From Dinoroseobacter sp034111085 (GTDB lineage Bacteria; Pseudomonadota; Alphaproteobacteria; Rhodobacterales; Rhodobacteraceae), in contig JAWUXZ010000034.1 of NCBI GenBank assembly GCA_034111085.1, positions 1 to 64,000 on the forward strand: a DNA stretch of 64,000 nucleotides, given 5' to 3'. Under the pieces are notes generated by a model. It made no database searches. It worked only from the letters and a program-made list of their open reading frames with translations, and was not told the DNA's origin. Both the position numbers and the translations under genes were made by a program. Shown here piece by piece: positions 60,694 through 64,000 of this stretch (position 1 is its first letter; every line of letters starts with the position of its first letter).

Positions 60694-61440
60694 TCAAGGG
60701 AAGCTGGGCAGATAGCCCTCAAAGGTGATGTTATCGGCGAACTGGCGGGCTACGGTTTCGGCCTCCGGGCTTCGGATTGTCCAAGTCAGGATCGGATGGC
60801 CAGCGGCTTTGATCTCGGCCACGCGAGGGTTGTGTAGATCAGCGGCCTCGTGGCTAATGAAGCTGGCACCGACCGCGTCGAAATCCGCGATCGCGCGCAG
60901 ATGGTCGCGGACCTCTGGCATCATGGCTTCGTCGTTGAAGGTGCAAGTGGTCAGGCCGCGCGGCACCTCGGGGGCCATTTTGGCCAATCTGGCGACCATT
61001 CGCGGATGAAAAGACATCACCGCCACTGGCCCATTGTAGTCCTCAAGTGCAGCGCAGACCGCCCGTTCCAGCATCCCGTCATCGCGGTCGCCTTGATTTT
61101 TCAACTCCAGCAAAATCGGAATGCGCCCCCGGACCTCCTTAAGAATGTTGGGCAGCGGTTGCGGTGTATCGCGCCCGCCTTTCAGCGCGAATGTTTGCAG
61201 CAACGATGATGGGAAGCGGTGCACTGCGCCCTTTTGCAGTGTCAGGCGGTCCAGATCATCATCATGGAACACCATCGCCTCGCCGTCCGCCGACAGTTGT
61301 AGGTCCAGCTCCACCCCATAGCCCTTGCCGATGGCGGCGCGCACAGCACTCAGGCTGTTTTCGATCACGCCCATTTCGGAGTTATGGAGCGCGCGGTGGG
61401 CCATAGGCGTTGTGCGGAAAGCGTCGGGCAGCGGGATCAT
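60694..61440 (-). CDS. Glycerophosphodiester phosphodiesterase family protein
   Basis: 248 residues, TIM-barrel GDPD family. The catalytic elements HRALHNSEMGVIENS near 15-29 (HR and EN), VELDLQLSADG near 43-53 (ELD), VFHDDDLDRLT near 57-67 (HDD) and LLELKNQG near 110 are present. It hydrolyses glycerophosphodiesters to glycerol-3-phosphate and an alcohol. No signal peptide is seen, so it is probably cytoplasmic. It overlaps the RidA gene by four bases. Confidence 0.9.
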   Translation of the reverse strand: MIPLPDAFRTTPMAHRALHNSEMGVIENSLSAVRAAIGKGYGVELDLQLSADGEAMVFHDDDLDRLTLQKGAVHRFPSSLLQTFALKGGRDTPQPLPNILKEVRGRIPILLELKNQGDRDDGMLERAVCAALEDYNGPVAVMSFHPRMVARLAKMAPEVPRGLTTCTFNDEAMMPEVRDHLRAIADFDAVGASFISHEAADLHNPRVAEIKAAGHPILTWTIRSPEAETVARQFADNITFEGYLPSFP

Positions 61441-61901
61441 TTGATCTGGAAGATACCTTCGATTTCGACAGCCACTCCAAACGGCAATGACGCCGCCGAG
61501 ACGGCCGAGCGCGCGTGATGGCCCGCTTCGCCGAGAACCTCGACAAGAAAGTCCGATGCGCCGTTGATCACCTTCGGCTGCTCGGTGAAATCAGCCGTCG
61601 AATTGACGAACCCGACGAGTTTCACGGCACGTACGAGGCGGCTAAGGTCACCGTCGCAGGCCTTTTTAACCTGAGCAAGAAGGTGGATTGCGCAAATTTT
61701 TGCGATCTCGGCTCCCTGTTCGACCGTCATAGTATCACCCAGCTTTCCGGGGGTCAGCTTGCCATCAACAAAGGGCACCTGGCCCGAAATATGGACCAGT
61801 TCGCCGACCTTTACGAAAGGCACGTAGTTCGCCGCAGGTGCGGGCGCATCGGGCAAAGTAATGCCCATCTCAGACAGGCGGGCTTCGATTGGGTTGGACA
61901 T
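61437..61901 (-). CDS. RidA/YjgF-family protein
   Basis: 154 residues, the longer YjgF-type subgroup. YVPFVKVGELVHISGQVP near 26-43 and FGVAVEIEGIFQIK at the end fit the family, and VGFVNSTADF is near 96. The arginine that binds carboxylate substrates in archetypal RidA is not obvious here, so imine deaminase activity is uncertain. Translated just upstream of the GDPD gene. Confidence 0.85.
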   Translation of the reverse strand: MSNPIEARLSEMGITLPDAPAPAANYVPFVKVGELVHISGQVPFVDGKLTPGKLGDTMTVEQGAEIAKICAIHLLAQVKKACDGDLSRLVRAVKLVGFVNSTADFTEQPKVINGASDFLVEVLGEAGHHARSAVSAASLPFGVAVEIEGIFQIK

Positions 61902-61967
61902 GGTCAGGTCTCCGGGCGCTACGTTTGCATCAAGCTACCCGTCTGGGTCGGTAGACGGAAGAGGCGA

Positions 61968-63272
61968 TCAGCTTTCCTTGAGCGCATAGCTGAAAAAGCG
62001 GCTGAGGGGGCTGAGTAAGTAGTTCAGCGGCGACTGATCTGCGGTGCGAATGAAAGCCTCAACGGGCATGCCGGGCACAAGTGCGAGCGTGCTGAGGATG
62101 TCCAAGCTGTCTTGCTGAGGCGAGATGTGAACTTGATAATAGGGCTGACCGCTGGTCTGATCGGTCAGCGCATCTGCAGAAATCCGAGTGACATGTGCGA
62201 AGATTTCTGGCGGCTTTGGCCCATTGAACGCAGAAAAGCGCAGCCGCACTTTTTGGCCGACATAGACCTCGTCCACGTTGCTGGGGTGAAGCCTGCTGAC
62301 CACGCGAAGGGGGCGATCTTGGGGCACGACATAGACCAACGGCTCGGCGGCGCGGATAACGGCGCGTTCGGCAAAGACGGTCATGTCATGAAGGATACCG
62401 CCAACGGGCGCGCGGATATAGAGCCGTTCGAGACGCTCGAGCAAGGCGCGACTGCGCTGGGCGAGATCGGCTTCAGCTAAGTTAAGATCGCGCAATTGGG
62501 TGATGGCAACTTCGCGGTGCTGCGTGTTGAGCGTAAGCATGTCTAGATCGAGGTCCGTTTGGCGCCCAGCTGCCTCCGCAATTGTAGCGACCAACTCGCC
62601 AATGCGACCGGACAGGGCCGCGGTTTCGCGCTCTAGCACAAGCACCCGCCGGGACGACGCTAGGCCGCGATCAAGTAGCGCTTGTTGGCTGACGAGCGCT
62701 TCTTCTACGAGGTCGCGCTGTCGCTCTGCCGCGACACGCTGAGCGACTATGCCCTGAATTTGCAGATCAATTTGGTTGCGCCTGCGCTGAAGCTGCTCAC
62801 GGGCCTGCATGCGCGAGGTGAAGCGCGCTTCAAACAGTCGACTTTGGCCTTGGGATAGGTCGGCAACGCTCGGGTCGCTGATCGCTGCGCTTATCAAATC
62901 GTGCGAAAACGAGATGTGATCGAATAGATCGCGTTCGGCCTCCAGACGCGCGCGCCGCGCCATTGCCTCAAATAGTTGCCCCTGCACAATGGCAAGATCG
63001 GTTTGAAGCAATGTCGGATCAAGCTCGATAAGGATGTCTCCGGCCGACACGAGATCGCCATCGCGCGCACGGATTTTTTGCACGACACCGCCAACGGCGT
63101 GCTGCACAACTTGCCTGTTCCGGTCGACCTGCACTCTACCATGCGAAATGATGGCGCCGGCGAGTTGGGCCGTAATTGACCAAACCCCGAACCCAAAGAT
63201 CAAAAGAACGAGGGCCAGCAAACCAATGGCGAATGGCCATTTTGCGCTAAGATTTGGGGTCGTGTCGATCAT
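61968..63272 (-). CDS. Type I secretion periplasmic adaptor (HlyD/PrtE family)
   Basis: 434 residues. One N-terminal membrane helix (about 14-36, IGLLALVLLIFGFGVWSITA), then a beta-strand lipoyl-like region (VQHAVGGVVQKI), a long coiled coil of about 100-270 rich in Gln, Arg and Glu, and a return to the lipoyl half near LYIRAPVGGILHDM. This is the membrane fusion protein that links the ABC exporter to TolC. It overlaps the ATPase gene upstream by four bases, a standard hlyB-hlyD pairing. Confidence 0.92.
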   Translation of the reverse strand: MIDTTPNLSAKWPFAIGLLALVLLIFGFGVWSITAQLAGAIISHGRVQVDRNRQVVQHAVGGVVQKIRARDGDLVSAGDILIELDPTLLQTDLAIVQGQLFEAMARRARLEAERDLFDHISFSHDLISAAISDPSVADLSQGQSRLFEARFTSRMQAREQLQRRRNQIDLQIQGIVAQRVAAERQRDLVEEALVSQQALLDRGLASSRRVLVLERETAALSGRIGELVATIAEAAGRQTDLDLDMLTLNTQHREVAITQLRDLNLAEADLAQRSRALLERLERLYIRAPVGGILHDMTVFAERAVIRAAEPLVYVVPQDRPLRVVSRLHPSNVDEVYVGQKVRLRFSAFNGPKPPEIFAHVTRISADALTDQTSGQPYYQVHISPQQDSLDILSTLALVPGMPVEAFIRTADQSPLNYLLSPLSRFFSYALKES

Positions 63273-64000
63273 GCCACCCCGCCCATACCAGCAGTGCGGC
63301 GAATGTCTTTATGGTTCAAAACCGTGGCTTTAAGCACCTCGTCACGCGGGCCGAAGGCTTTGAGCACGCCGCTTTCGAGCACCATCAATAAATCGCAGTG
63401 CTGGATTGCAGCGGGGCGGTGCGCCATGATCAGGACCGAACACCCGGCCTCTTTCATCGCGCAAATGGCATGGTTGAGCGCGACAGACCCGGCATTGTCG
63501 AGGTTGGAGTTTGGCTCGTCTAAGACCAGCAAAACCGGATCACCAAACAGGGCACGCGCTAGTCCAATCCGCTGGATTTGTCCGCCCGACAGACGCGCAT
63601 TGGCCATGCTAATTATCGTGTCATATCCGTCTGGCAGGCGCAGGATCATGTCGTGCGCATCTGCCTTCTGGGCCGCGCGGATCACGTCTGCGTCTTTCGC
63701 ACCGGAATTCAGCCGGGCGATGTTTTCTTTGATACTGCCATCAAAGAGGCGGATATGCTGAGGCAAATACCCAACATAACGCCCAAGTGTGTCAGGGTCG
63801 TATTGTACCAGCGTCGGACCATCGAGCCGTATTGAGCCCGTCGCGGGTGGCCAAAGCCCGGTTAAAGCGCGCGCCAAAGTTGACTTTCCAGAACCTGATT
63901 GACCAATGACGCCAAGCGCTTGGCCGGGCTCCATGTGGAAACTGCACATCCGAAGTGCGGCTTGTCCCTGACCCGGTGGTACAACCGTCAGGTCGCGCAC
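63269..64000 (-). CDS. Type I secretion ABC transporter, ATPase end (PrtD-like), 5' part outside window
   Basis: The last 243 codons of the gene are visible; the membrane domain lies beyond base 64000. Walker A is GQSGSGKST at about 34-42, signature LSGGQIQR near 137-144, Walker B LLVLDEPNSNLD near 156-167 and the switch His in IMAHRP near 190. The DEPNSNLD form is characteristic of PrtD/LapB-type exporters of RTX proteins. With the HlyD adaptor it would secrete an RTX-type protein. No RTX substrate gene is visible. The GTG-like start at the edge is not real: the frame simply continues. Confidence 0.9.
   Translation of the reverse strand: MRDLTVVPPGQGQAALRMCSFHMEPGQALGVIGQSGSGKSTLARALTGLWPPATGSIRLDGPTLVQYDPDTLGRYVGYLPQHIRLFDGSIKENIARLNSGAKDADVIRAAQKADAHDMILRLPDGYDTIISMANARLSGGQIQRIGLARALFGDPVLLVLDEPNSNLDNAGSVALNHAICAMKEAGCSVLIMAHRPAAIQHCDLLMVLESGVLKAFGPRDEVLKATVLNHKDIRRTAGMGGVA

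Noticed and set aside
1..64000. tRNA, rRNA, CRISPR array, insertion sequence or prophage
   Set aside because: No T-loop/anticodon arrangement, spaced direct repeats, transposase or integrase motif was recognised by eye; a tRNAscan, Infernal and ISfinder search would be decisive.

Overview
The window is a gene-dense, GC-rich alphaproteobacterial chromosome segment. It most resembles the Rhodobacterales (Roseobacter group). This rests on family-level resemblance of the proteins: a DUF6478-like protein, an alphaproteobacterial MbfA membrane ferritin with an Irr-type operator, the accD-folC gene pair, the rsfS-rlmH-gpmI-envC-ctpA-rppH block and a glutathione-dependent formaldehyde pathway. No rRNA, tRNA, CRISPR array, insertion sequence or prophage gene was recognised. 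Genus and species cannot be told from the sequence.

Bases 1-9456 form a surface-glycan region. It holds a long open frame at the left edge that joins an RmlD-like short-chain reductase to the start of a PseC-type aminotransferase, a flippase-like ABC exporter, a hexapeptide acyltransferase, a methyltransferase with a Cys-rich head, a PhyH-type dioxygenase, pseB (first enzyme of pseudaminic acid synthesis), an unassigned glycan protein and an LpxL-like acyltransferase. Together these suggest synthesis, decoration and export of a nonulosonic-acid-containing glycan.

Bases 9453-18451 carry leucine biosynthesis (leuB, and leuCD with a strong terminator), a LysR regulator, an EamA transporter preceded by an interlocked pair of inverted repeats, an SDR-like protein, a predicted exported endonuclease/phosphatase-fold protein and a membrane protein. 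Bases 18310-24353 are a co-directional housekeeping block: promoter, rsfS, rlmH, gpmI, an EnvC-like factor, ctpA, rppH and a small secreted protein, mostly overlapping or tightly spaced.

Bases 24417-39401 are mixed metabolism and transport. They include an SHMT-like PLP enzyme with a divergent LysR gene, frmA and fghA (formaldehyde oxidation, about 5 kb apart), a NYN/OST-HTH protein, a TetR regulator, mbfA with an Irr-type box, and a tightly overlapped run from fghA to an alpha/beta hydrolase. Bases 39528-47936 hold zapE, folC-accD, a small secreted peptide gene missed by length cut-offs, a CPBP protease, ilvD and three poorly known genes.

Bases 48022-64000 carry a FadH-like reductase, a LysR regulator, an OmpA-domain protein, an AhpD-like protein, a CinA-like protein, sfsA, map, rsmD, a ferredoxin-reductase-like flavoprotein, a peroxiredoxin, an MscS channel, phhB, a FemAB-like protein, a GDPD, a RidA protein, and at the right edge a type I secretion adaptor with the ATPase end of its ABC partner, cut by the window.
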